Source: Prosapia bicincta
Lineage: Eukaryota; Arthropoda; Insecta; Hemiptera; Cercopidae
NCBI GenBank assembly: GCA_036971475.1
Contig: JBAIZL010000008.1
Coordinates: 12,981,788 to 13,045,787, forward strand
Length of the DNA stretch: 64,000 nucleotides
Direction: 5' to 3'
Of this stretch, positions 1 to 10,657 are shown piece by piece (positions within the stretch are counted from its first letter, which is position 1; each line of letters starts with the position of its first letter). Under the pieces are notes generated by a model, which was given only the letters and a program-made list of their open reading frames with translations, had not been told where the DNA came from and did no database searches. Position numbers and translations under genes: made by a program.

Positions 1-1593
1 TTGTCAATGGCTAAAATAAGAGTGTTGATTATACATGATTAGTCATGTTTTGTGGAGTTGAGATGATCGGCGAAGTTTGATTGGTAGTTATTGTTTTTTA
101 GTGCTTCTATATGTATTGGTAACGTGTGTAAAATGACCTCCCTGTCTGGCCTATGTAAAAACTGGGGCATGAACTGCAAGTTAGTTTGTAAACTCCAGTG
201 GTGTTGTAAATGTCGTTGATTTTGCTGTTGGGTTTAAATTGTTTGTTGAGAGTGTTGTGTGTGGAGTAAGCTATTTTGTAGTTGTATTTTCGTAATGTGT
301 TGGTTAGATTGTGGGTTTTGGATGATCTGTAAGGTATTGATAAGTATTTTATGGGATTGTCATCTTGTGTGTGTTTGTGTTTGGGTTATTATGTTTATTT
401 TTTAGGCGGTTGTATAATTTGACTATCACTGTTGGGTTGTATCCGTTTGTTTGTGCTATATATTTTATGGTGTTTAACTCCTGGTAGTGTTCATCTTTGT
501 CTAGTGGTGTTTTAAGGAGGCGATATATCATGGTATTGTAAGCAGCTAGTTTGTGTTGGTGTGGGTGGTTTGAGGAACTGTGTATGGTCTTATTAGTGCT
601 GGTGGTTTTTCGGTATATGTTGAATTTATGTGTTTGTTTGTCTGTTCGTTTAATTGTGAGGTCTAAGAAGTTAAGGGAGTTTTGTTGTTCTGTTTCGATG
701 GTGTATGTTAGTTTAGGGTGTATGGAATTTAGGTGTTATAGAAATATGTGTGCTCTGCGTGTGTTGCCTTTATATAATGTTATGATGTCGTCGACGTATC
801 TGTACCAGTAAATTATGTTATCTGAGTATTTGTTGTTGTGTAAAATGTGTTTTTGTTCGATATGGTGTATGAATATTTCTGCTAAGATGCTTGCTATGGG
901 GGAGTCCATAGGTAGTCCTTCTTTCTGGCTGTAGTATGTGTTATTGTAGGTGAAGTAATTTTGAGAAGTGATTAATCTTGTGAGGTGGATAATTTCGTCA
1001 ATGTGTGTATGTGGTGTATTTGTGTCTATTACCATGTTTTTGAGGATGTCGATGGTTTCTGGAATGGGGATGTTTGTATATAGATTTGATATATCAAAAG
1101 AGACTAAGGTGGAATTGTGTGGAATATTTACGTTTTTAATTTTGTCTATTAGATTTAGGCTATTTTTTATGCTACAATGATTATTAAATTTTATATGGTT
1201 TCGGATAGTTTTGTCGAGGAATTTGGCTAGAAGATGAGAAGGGGCGCTTGTATGGTTTATTAGTGGACGTATTGGGATGTCTGTTTTGTGAAGTTTGGGC
1301 AGGGCGTTTAGTTTAGGGGCTATTGGCTTTATTTTTTTTAGGTGCTTTTTGGTGTGGTGTGGGATTATAAGTTTTGTTTTGTTAATTGCTTCTTTGATTA
1401 GAGCGTTGTCTTTTGTTGTTGGGTCTTCTTTTAGTGTAATGATGTTGTTATTTTGGATGAAGCTGTGTACTTTTATGTTGAGGTCGCTATTCTTAATAAT
1501 TAGCGTTGTGTTGCCTTTGTCAGCTTTGGTAATGGTTAAATTTTGTTTTTTAAATTTGTTTTTGATGGATTTGGCTGCTTTTAATTCTTGCCC
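1..1593 (-). mobile_element. Penelope-like element (PLE copy 1), decayed, cut by the window edge
   Basis: The minus strand carries the ordered parts of an EN+ Penelope-like retroelement. First comes an N-terminal reverse-transcriptase segment containing ITKADKGNTT and LPKLHKTDIPIRPLI (about 1590-1200), then the RT core, then a C-terminal GIY-YIG endonuclease (about 200-60). Its 3' end lies at or beyond position 1. Upstream of about 1593 homology to PLE protein stops abruptly, so this copy is probably 5'-truncated there. No TSD could be assigned because one end is outside the window. Related copies lie at 6.6-7.9, 23.2-23.7, 28.1-29.5 and 39.2-39.4 kb. Confidence 0.85.
60..1593 (-). pseudogene. 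PLE reverse transcriptase / GIY-YIG endonuclease, frameshifted
   Basis: The intact protein would copy element RNA into DNA at a nick made by its own GIY-YIG domain. Visible RT motifs, in order on the minus strand, are LVSFDISNLYTNIP (motif A, about 1110-1070), GLPMDSPIASILAE (motif B, about 925-880) and YWYRYVDDIITLY (catalytic YVDD, about 820-780). The frame breaks near 736, resumes through 349-735, and breaks again near 350. It then resumes through the endonuclease motif GVYKLTCSSCPSFYIGQTGR (about 198-140). A further break near 115 precedes NFADHLNSTKHD. At least three frame disruptions make this a pseudogene. Family assignment is firm because YVDD RT and GIY-YIG are joined in one element; PLEs are the known group with that architecture. 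Confidence 0.85.
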
Positions 1594-3693
1594 TCAAAAC
1601 AAACACCCGACGGATCAGGGATATCAGGTGTTAACGGACTTTTGAAAATTGGCTGGAGATAGGGGAGGAGATGGTTAGTAAGTTTAGAGATGCGGTCAAC
1701 GAGGGACTACGCTGGGCTTGCTCCGATTTGTTATGAGTCAAAAGTATTAAAATAATACCATCAAGTGCTATGTGCGGTAAATAAGTGGCTTCTAAATGTA
1801 ACTGTGCGATTCCCAAGCCTTTTTTAGGGATTTCGGTCCTTAAAATTGGCAAAATTCAATCAAAATTTGGTGCATTTCAAAACGATTGAAATACAGAAGT
1901 TTACAAAGTTGATAAACCGTAGATTGCTTCAAGAAAATAGTGACATTAGAAATCGATAAAATAAGTCTTAAAACTGTTAAATGTTAAACTAAATTAGAAA
2001 AGCGATAGGAAGGGTAAACTTTTGAAAAATTTAATTCATGCGGACGCGTGAGGAACAAAGGAACGTGGACTAAACAGACCTGAAGAAAGAAGTTTCACTC
2101 CACAAAATCTTGCCAGCCAAACTGTGATATTAACAAGGCTCCAGGAAGCGGCACGAATTAAAAGGTAGTTGCTTTCTTCTTGTTCAAATATAACACTTCG
2201 TAAATTTATTTATTTTTGGGGAAATGAAAATTCAAGTAATTATTTTAAATTTAAAAAACTAATGAATAAACTTTGTTATAAAAATAATTCCTTTATTTAT
2301 ATTAGAGGAAAAGAAAATGTATTAAAAGGGTTGTTCTTAAAGTATACAGATATAAAACTAACATTAAAACAATTGTATTTTTTGTAAAGAAATAAAGGGG
2401 TCGAAATTAATATAAATTTGCACAAGGGTTTTATACGGTATAGTAATTATGATTAAAGAACTGTTAAGTTAGTCTGAATACTAAAATAGAATAATTAGAA
2501 CTTTAGCTAGTTTGGGATAGGAAAAGATATAAAAATTAACCCAACATAAGGGTTGTAAGGGAAACGGGTTAGGAATTAACAAATCATAATTAGTATAGAA
2601 AACAAATGTCAGAAGACAAATAATTTATGTTGAAGTAATTCTCAGATTTACAGAAAGTAAATAAATATCGTTCGAAAACAAACAACAGTCAAAAAGTATA
2701 TTTTACATATTAACTAATAAACTTTAAAACAAGTAAGATTTCTATATATAAATGCTATATATATTGGTGGAGCACACCAATAGTGTGTTAATATTAGGAT
2801 GTAAATATGATGTTTAAAATTAGGTTAATGTTCTGATGACATTAGTTATCAATTTGGGTTAAATTCTAAATGAGATTTGTTGATCAACGTAGGTGATGTT
2901 TACCAGATGATTTTAAATATATGAATTGTCTTTATAAAGTGTTATATGTTTATATTTGCTGTTGTTTTTTCATAAATTGTTTATGAATACGTATAAATAT
3001 TTCATTTTTGGAATAGATGAAACATTCTGATAAAATGGGATATAATTGCATAGGTGATTTTTCTTTTGAAATTATAAACGATAATATGTTTCTCCTTTAA
3101 GGAATTTAGTGTATTTTTCTATAAATCAAATTTAACAGTAAAGCATAGGTTTTCCGATATAAATGTATGCCAGAATTAAATACATTTTTCAAAGGGTTAC
3201 ATTTAGAACCAAATGGTTCAAAGGGTTAAAAGATATTGAAATATTCAAATAACTAAGCTAGGGCAAAATAATTTATGAAATAAATACTAAGTTCATTTAT
3301 AAAAGTTTTATTGTGCTTTAGAAATTGTCAGTTAGAAAACTAACGCTGTTAGAAACTAGCAGTTTCTTTAATTATTTATTGTTTAAACAAAATGGAACAA
3401 TTTAAAAAGGTTCATCTTTTTCAGAATTTGTCACAAGTATTCAATAAATTTGTAAGATTTTCGTTTTTAAGTGTATCAAAACTATTTACAACTGTTTTAA
3501 TTTCACAAAATATTTAGAAAAAAAACATTTGTTTTAGTATTTGACATTTCTTTCATCAAAATTCAAACATTCAAACTTTGTAAATATATTTTTTTGAATT
3601 ATATTTATAATTATTTGACTAAATAGTATTGTTTGTTAAAAATATTTCAGTATTCTAAAAGCTGTTAGAAATTTAAATATGAAATGGGGTAAC
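1594..3693. other. AT-rich DNA with no recognised gene
   Basis: No open frame here resembles a known protein. The first part (about 1594-1850 and 2040-2160) is less AT-rich than the rest and may be decayed element sequence. From 2160 to 3690 there are only short, low-complexity open frames, including a 72-residue AT-driven one at 2169-2387. I see no RNA gene or repeat array. Confidence 0.5.
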
Positions 3694-3873
3694 TACTGGC
3701 CCTAAGTACTTACTTACTTTACTATTGACATTTCTGTCATTCTCCTCCTAGCTTCCCAGTAGAGACAATGCTGGTTTCGGCCTTCCTCATCTTGCAACGC
3801 TGTGCAATTCCGAAGATGTAGGGCATCCATCTTTTGACAGTTGCACAGAGGCCATATATACTGGCCCTAAGTA
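3694..3873 (-). mobile_element. Short retro-insert (SINE or LINE 3' end) in a 15 bp target-site duplication
   Basis: A 15 bp direct repeat, TACTGGCCCTAAGTA, occurs at 3694-3708 and again at 3859-3873. It brackets a 150 bp, less AT-rich insert (3709-3858). Read on the minus strand the insert ends in a short (AAGT)n-like tail, as expected for a target-primed non-LTR product. Its body matches no part of the other LINEs in the window, so I cannot tell a SINE from a strongly 5'-truncated LINE tail. Confidence 0.7.
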
Positions 3874-4008
3874 GCAACATATCATAGAACCTAAAATTCA
3901 GCATATTTACATTAGATTTGTAACCATGTTAAATATCTTAAATGGCACACATACTTTTCATAATCTGCACACATTTCTTTTATGAAAGTCACAAAAATAA
4001 TTAATATG

Positions 4009-4508
4009 CATGTAGTGCATTGTATCATGAAGTGCATTGTAGCATGTAGTGCATTGTAGCAATTAGTGCATTGTAGCATGTAGTACATTGTAGTATGTAG
4101 TGCATTGTAGCATGAAGTGCATTGTATCATTAAGTGCATTGTAGCATGTAGTGCATTGTAGTATGACGTGTATTGTAGCATGAAGTGCATTGTAGCATGT
4201 AGTGCACTGTAGCATGTAGTGCATTGTAGCAATTAGTGCATCGTAGCATGTAGTACATTGTAGCATGTAGTGCACTGTAGCATGTAGTGCATTGTAGCAA
4301 TTAGTGCATTGTAGCATGTAGTACATTGTAGTATGTAGTGGATTGTAGCATGAAGTGCATTGTAGCATGAAGTACATTGTAGCTTGAAGTGCATTGTAGC
4401 ATGAAGTGCATTGTAGCATGAAGTGCATTGTAGCATGAAGTACATTGTAGAACCAAGTGGATTGTAGCATGAAGTGCATTGTAGCATTAAGTGCATTGTA
4501 GCATGTAG
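4009..4508. repeat. 17 bp tandem satellite array, about 29 copies
   Basis: The unit AGTGCATTGTAGCATGW is repeated head to tail with point variants such as AGTACATTG, ATTGTATCAT and GTAGCAATT. Because 17 is not a multiple of three and the minus strand lacks stops, the array gives long false open frames on that strand, all reading as one 17-residue peptide cycle. The array starts and stops abruptly in AT-rich DNA. Confidence 0.95.
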
Positions 4509-4659
4509 TTTTTCTTCTAAAAAAATATTTAAATTCACAAATACAAAATAAACATACAAAATGAAGCTTTCAAATTATGATATAAAAATTCTGAAATTTT
4601 ACTAATTAATATTTATTTTCCTAACAAGAATGAGAAAAATGAAAAAAACTCCCCTAAGA

Positions 4660-5390
4660 CTAAACTATCCAATATATACTCTATTATATACTTGGCTTCG
4701 TTAGAAATAATAAATGTGTTTTTAATCACCTGTAGAAATCACTTTTAAATGCACTCAAAGAGGTGATAGTATGTGTTTGTTGTTATTCATTGGTAATTGT
4801 ACGCTGCTTGCTCACGTGTTTCAAGCGAAAGAAATTTACATAATTTCAAAAACAAAAATTTTAAATATTTTTTATAAGTCTGTTTTATAAAATTTTCTCT
4901 TGTGTAAACATGTTCATATTAAAAATCGTTACAACAACCTAGAGTTAACTTAATCATCACTGTTTTGTATCTGGGAATTCAATAAGCACAATACAAATAC
5001 GTGAACTCCGTACAAAGGACGGGTACTCTTCTAGTGTTTTATATGAGAAAAAACATTTTTTACCACGGAAACATAAAATTTTATTAAAAATGCATAAAAT
5101 CTAAAATTAAGGCGTATCCATACATTTTTATCTCATATAGTCTAAGTACAATCCTTTAGATACAAGGAAATGTAAAATGTATGCAAAAACTGTAATAATA
5201 AAAAACTTATAAATCAAGTGATGTACAGCTCCTGGCGTTTGTCAAGTGACTTTTGGAGCAACAATTTATTCTCTATGTTTAGGCCTATTAAATCGCATAT
5301 AGCTATAAAGTATATTATAAAATGTAAATAAATGGTTTATCGTGTGTCGATTGGTACTAACTTTATCTCACTTCTTTAAAGACTAACATG
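4660..5390 (-). repeat. Dispersed repeat R-C, inverted copy without the signal-peptide segment
   Basis: The reverse complement matches the tails of R-C copies at 23.9-24.9, 33.6-34.6, 37.9-38.7 and 44.7-45.4 kb. Shared landmarks are a block with GCTTGCTCACGTGTTTCAAG (4808-4827), the RGTACCCGTCCTT-type block near 5020, and GTCGATTGGTACTAACTT near 5346. The homology stops at about 5390, just before the place where other copies carry the conserved 81-nt ORF segment. Confidence 0.75.
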
Positions 5391-6339
5391 ACAGGGGGAA
5401 CTATCTTTAGAACATTGCAAGATTTTTGAAAGGTTTTTACAATTTTTCTTTTTTCTAATATTAAAAAAAAATTCTAATTTTCAAACTACAGAAATATTTG
5501 TTAATGTTTTTTTAAATTTAACTATTATCTCATCATAATCAAACCTTGCGTTGTTTTTACTTACAATTTCTTTGCTAAAAATTATCTGTTACTCATTTTT
5601 TATTTTCTTAAATACATATTCATTGGAAAATGCCACACAAACTTCGAAACGATCTGTAAAAACAAGGGAAAACCATTGAATTTGGAAACAAAAGAATTTC
5701 TTCAATATTCAATCATCTATTTATAGACAAATACTGAACACACTTCACAAGATCTGTAAATTCGTGGAAAATCCTTAGATTTTGGACTCAAAAGAATGGG
5801 GACTATGTACTCTGTGTAGTATTTGTTGTCCAAAAAATTGCAAATATTTAACTAGAATACAGCACAATTCCACGGAAAACAAACCGCATTCGCACGGGAC
5901 CCTAAGCGACGGGGCCGAGTCAATGGAGACAAGTTCCACTCAGGGTAAGTCCATTCCATTGAGGGTGTACGGACCTGCAAGGGCTTTTTCCGCGGTTACG
6001 GTGGCGGCGCTTGGCGGGCCCTCCGACGGCCCATCTCGACCCAGTCACTTCTGTCAGCACCTACTTCCAATCAGAGCTAGGCACTGGCTACACTATGATG
6101 GAGGGTTCTACTGCCGAATCCGCATACGATGAGAATTAACCCTGGCAAGAGAAATCCCGCGAAAGATCATGCAGGAACCCTGGGGGCTAGGTTACCTTAT
6201 TCTATAGGTTAGGGATAGGTAATACCTTTACATATACCTTGTTAGTGAGGCTATTTTGTGGGAAATTGCGTGCACTTCTTCTTCTGCAGCCTACTCGAAG
6301 CTGAAATGTGCATGCAATTCAAATTAGTGCGTCCGTTAT
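5391..6339. other. Unassigned DNA with a GC-rich, CpG-containing island
   Basis: 5391-5860 is AT-rich with nothing recognisable. 5870-6200 is sharply richer in G+C and CpG than its surroundings and holds a 116-residue open frame (5782-6132, plus) with no recognisable domain. It lies next to the 3' side of a minus-strand Jockey-like fragment and may be the untranslated tail of that or another element. I cannot show that from the sequence. Confidence 0.35.
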
Positions 6340-6566
6340 GGTAATGTGTATAGTATCTTAATGTAATGGAGTTAGATGAAGAGAGGATAGGGCGTTAGAG
6401 ATTGGTGTTATGGGGGTCCAGTAGGATTTTGGGGTGGCGGCGATAGATGGGAGGAGGACCGGTCGTATCGCTTATGTCTCGGATGTGTGGGTATTTTGGG
6501 CTTTCGGCAGAGCCGAACAGCTTTGCAGACAAGGCACGTGTGAATTCGGACATGGGGGGAGCGTGT
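6340..6566 (-). pseudogene. 3' end fragment of Jockey-like LINE ORF2
   Basis: The minus strand reads SEFTRALSAKLFGSAES, then DTTGPPPIYR and PKILLDPHN. This is closely the same as the last about 55 residues of the full-length LINE at 51-56 kb (which ends GPPPIFRPRPKILLDPP). Downstream sequence, about 6340-6395, also matches the start of that element's 3' untranslated region (shared block ACGCCYTWTCC...CTAACTCCATT). So this is a relative reduced to its C-terminus. It is fused at about 6566 to a PLE fragment in the same orientation; the fused open frame spanning 6395-6646 is a chance join. Confidence 0.85.
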
Positions 6567-6762
6567 ATTATTGTGGTGTCGTATCCATTTGTGCATGCTA
6601 AATATTTAATTGTGTATAGTTCTTTGTTTATGTTTTCTGTGGTCAATGGGATTTCTATAAAGCTGTGTTTATGTGTAGGGCTTTTTGTTATGGTTAGGTT
6701 GAGGAAGTTTAGGGATTGGTTGGTTTCAATTTCTGAAGTGAAGTGGAGTTTTGGGTGTATTC
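6567..6762 (-). pseudogene. PLE fragment 2a with internal deletion
   Basis: The minus strand contains TTENINKELYTIKYLACTNG and, before it, a segment matching SLNFLDLTITKS of the neighbouring copy. Aligned with 6940-7260 of copy 2b, it lacks about 100 bp between positions 6655 and 6663. It is bounded by the LINE fragment at 6566 and by a junction near 6765, after which copy 2b starts. Two PLE pieces of different age or subtype therefore lie head to tail, an arrangement reported for this superfamily. Confidence 0.75.
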
Positions 6763-6789
6763 ACCGAACGTTATGGACTGCAAAATTCA

Positions 6790-7872
6790 AGCTATTGTAG
6801 CTTGTTATTAGCTTTGTATTCTATTTTGTATCCTGTTTTTTTGAAATTTGCGGGCTATTTTGTTTGTTGTTTTGTTTATGAATGGTAATGTGATGTATTT
6901 GTTTTCCCTGCCTGTAGTGTTAATTGTAGTGTTTTTTTGAATTTTGTGCCATAGTTTGTCTATTATTGTGGTGTTGTATCCGTTTGTGTATGCTAAATAT
7001 TTAATTGTGTCTAGTTCTTTGTTTATTTTTTCTGTGGTCATTGGGACTTCTTTAAGTCTATGGAACATGGATCTGAAGGCTGCGTGTTTGTGTTGGATAG
7101 GGTGGTTTGAGGTGTTGTGGATAAGTGTGTCTGTCGTTATGGGTTTCCTGTAAATGTTGAAGATCTGTTTTTGTGTGTGGCTTTTTGTTATGGTTAGGTC
7201 GAGGAAGTTTAGGGATCGGTTGGTTTCAATTTCTGAAGTGAAGTGGAGTTTTGGGTGTATTTTATTAGTGTAGGTGAGGAGTTGTTCGCATTGACGAGAG
7301 TTGCCTCTATATAGTGTTATAATATCATCAACGTATCTGTGCCAGTAAATAACTTTGTGTGCGTGTGTATTGTTTGTGAGTATTTTGGTGTTTTCTATGT
7401 GTTGTAGAAAAATTTTGCTTAAGACACTACTGATAGGACTTCCCATGGGTAGGCCATCTGGTTGTGAATAGAAGTTTGAGTTGTGGGTGAAATAGTTTTG
7501 TTCGGTGATGATTTGGAGGATGTTTATGATTTCGGTAACGTGGGTTTTAGGTATGTTGTTCTGTATTAATTGGGTTTCTAGGATGTTGAGCGTTTCGGGT
7601 ATGGGTATGTTGGTGTACATATTTGTTATGTCAAGTGACAGTAGTGTTGCTTGTGTGGTATCTTTATGTCTTTTATTTTATTTATGAGATTTGATCTGTT
7701 TTTTATGTGTGTTCCTGTTTTTAAGTTTATGGATTGTTTGATTATTTTGTCCATGTGTTTTGCTAATTTATTTTGCAGGGGCATTCTGGTAGTTAATGAT
7801 GGCTCGGATGGGGACGTTGGGTTTGTGAATTTTAGGAAGAGATTGGTTGTGATTTTGGCAACACTAGTCACT
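6790..7872 (-). pseudogene. PLE reverse transcriptase core (copy 2b), truncated at both ends
   Basis: A 270-residue open frame (6808-7620, minus) holds LDITNMYTNIPIPET just upstream of its first Met (motif A), then GLPMGSPISSVLS (motif B) and YWHRYVDDIITLYRG (catalytic YVDD). These are followed by the thumb-like segment FLDLTITKS and KYLAYTNGYNTTIIDK. A second frame upstream (7626-7871) continues the protein N-terminally and is offset by one frame near 7660. The PKLHK segment and the GIY-YIG domain are both missing, so this copy cannot be autonomous. The RT core itself looks well preserved, with no stop over 270 codons. Confidence 0.88.
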
Positions 7873-7873
7873 A

Positions 7874-8640
7874 TTTGAGTACCAGAAAACTTATATAATT
7901 ATTTGTGGTACTCTATCTTGGAAATTTGTAGGTTTGACAGTATATGTTACCACATGTAAATTATCAATTCCAAAGACATACAGCTATGTAATACACATTT
8001 TATTGCAATTAACCGTTCAAATCTATTGTTTACAAGTATTATTTGAAACAATTAAGGAGCAGAGAAGCAAATGGGTATATGCGATATTTTCACAAAATAA
8101 AGCCTATTTTGTTACAGGGTTGAAATTAAATGTACTAAAAACGTTTGTGTCAACAGAATTTTTTTATGAATATTTTCATGTTCAGATTTCACACTTATAG
8201 TATTATATGAATTTCAAAAAAAGATTATACATTTTTTTATATTATAGGTCAAAGGCTAACAAACAATGTGTAACAGTTTTTTAATAAATATAATTTACAG
8301 ATTATAAGAATTTAAAAATATGTAACTAATTTTATATTACAATCTTATACAACGTACTGTGTTTAACGATAACATGTAGAATAACTTAGTTTGTAGTAAA
8401 AAGTGTAGGTTACTCTGTTAATGGTTTTACCTATTTTCTTAAGAAAAAGTCATTTTTAATAAAATTCGTAAACAAAACACATAATATTGTAATGTACATA
8501 GTGAGTATCATGTATTGGTTTAACATTTATAAAGAGAAAAGTAGTATAAATTTGCTTAATAAATAAAAATTCGTAATGTAAAAAATACTTCTCACAGCCT
8601 AATAAGAATGTTTTTTTAATTTAGACCAAAACTTTTATGA
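7874..8640. repeat. Dispersed repeat R-E and adjoining short repeat
   Basis: 7874-7916 is an inverted match to about 40650-40690 (shared AATAATTATTTGTGGTACTC). About 8040-8640 matches 50440-51000 in the same orientation, e.g. CATGTTCAGATTTCAC (8178-8193) and a block ending TATTTTCTTAAGAAAA near 8445. Open frames inside (7934-8200) are not shared between copies and are not treated as genes. Confidence 0.7.
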
Positions 8641-8898
8641 TCAGTATTTACTGTACAGAGGAGATTGAGGAGCTTCATGCAAATGGCAAATAGTTGTTAG
8701 CGGCAAATGCTTTTGCTAGAGTCTGACCTCTCTCCTACTGTTTGCAGGGTTTAAGGGCTAATTTTTGAAATAGAATTCGGACGTGGATGAAGGTCTGCCG
8801 GATTCCCTTAATAATACTTTTGTCTGTAGCCTGTATGATTCAGATTGTACAGTGGAAGGAAAGCCTGAAAGGGAGACTTTCCTTACTAATATCCCAAT
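8641..8898. other. Unassigned flank of the hAT insertion
   Basis: No repeat or coding match seen. Ends in the left target-site duplication of the hAT element. Confidence 0.4.
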
Positions 8899-10657
8899 AT
8901 CCTAGCTAGAGGTGGACATATACTTATAATATGTATATTATAAGTAATATCATTTTTGCATTATAATTATTGTGTTGTATAGCCTATATTAATCTGCTGT
9001 TAGTTCAACCAATTTACCTACATTCTATATTGTTTGAGCTTATCTTTTAAGGTTATGTTTAATGATAACCTCAATGTAACCAATATAAATAGGACTACAA
9101 GCTGACCATTTTGTTAAAATAAGATAGTGAGTAATAATACTTGACCAAATGGGGCTCAACTAACATTTTCAAAAAATAAATAAATGTATTCAATAATACA
9201 TTATGAACAAAAATAGATGAATAAAACGTAAATATTGACAAAATGTGGCATAAATAAACATAACCACACTTATAGTATTATTTACCAACATAATACTATA
9301 GTAAATAGTTCTGAAATAAAAATTAAATATACCTGCATTAAAACATATTGCTAGGCAGTTTGAAATACATTTTGTGTTTATTTCAGTACTGTTTATATTC
9401 TTATAATTGAGTGTGCATGTGATTACACATACTCACAAATTTTAATTTACTATAAAAGAATGTCGGTATTGGGATGGTTATAATATTAATGATCATATTA
9501 TAATAAATCTATAGAGCAAATGTCTTAATCTGTAGAGGATATTGGTAACATTAGCAACATCTATTTTGTGTTGATATTATAAAACTTTAACGCTTTCTGT
9601 TATTAAAATATAGTTATAGAATTTTCATCTAACCCTGATATTATTTAAAAGAAGCACATTGCATATGAAATTATTAAAACATATTACTATACCTAGAATT
9701 ACTGTCAATGCTAAAAAATTTACAATAGAAAAAAATTAATTATTTGTTAGTGCTTTTGTTTAAGACACTTCCAAATAGCAACACTTTAATGAGTTGATTG
9801 AAAATAGGCAGAAAATAATTTTTCATTTTTTTAAATTGATTTTGTTTATTTTTCTTTTCTGAACTATCAGTTTTCTAAACAAGGTTTTTGTAGACAAATA
9901 CTATCATTATTTTAATAATAAAGTGTAACAGATATATGCTAGCTTAGTAATTAAAAAAGAGTATGTAAAATAAATGTTTGCTAATATTTTATTTTACAGA
10001 TATATTTACACAATGAATCATACTATTAAAAAGTACTATAATGAAATACTATTAATTATTTTTCTACATGTTAAATTCATCATTTACAATCATTAGGAAT
10101 AGTACAGTAATTGTATTAAAATGTTTTAAATTATGATTACAAGGCTAATAGTTTTTCTTGACTTTTGATTCAGTTAGCATTTTGCTAAAAATACTGAACT
10201 GATTTGTGAGAAACTGATACATGTATGGTTCAATGAATAAAAAGTTATAACACAATACACTGTTTTAACTTAGTTTCAAAAACACCTTTGTAAATGGTTT
10301 AATTTTTTCCATCTAATTTCAACCTATTGGAAAAGTAGTTGTGAATTTCAACAAGAAATGATAATTTATTTATTTTATTATATATTTATTTTATAGTAAA
10401 TATTTATGATTTACCCAGAGCAGGTTATTTTCTGGCCAAACATAATAAATTTTTATTTTATGGCATTTTTTTAATATTCACAAATTTGATAGTTTTGGGA
10501 TATTAAAGTTTTAACCTATATGCTTTTACAGTGTCGCCTACTCTTTAATTTTTAATTGATGTTACTCTTGTGCAGTTACCAAGTGCAATAGAATGATCCC
10601 AACCCCCAAATAATATACACAAAAATTAATAATATACACAAAAAATAGTCTCTAAAT

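Noticed and set aside
3912..4559. Three overlapping minus-strand frames of 106-138 codons rich in Cys, His and Met
   Set aside because: They are the 17 bp satellite read in successive frames; periodicity and overlap explain them fully.
5782..6132. 116-codon frame in the GC-rich island as a host exon
   Set aside because: No domain, no splice-site support, and it sits beside a LINE tail; left as unassigned.
6447..6800. 117-codon plus-strand frame across the LINE/PLE junction
   Set aside because: Antisense shadow of two unrelated minus-strand fragments.
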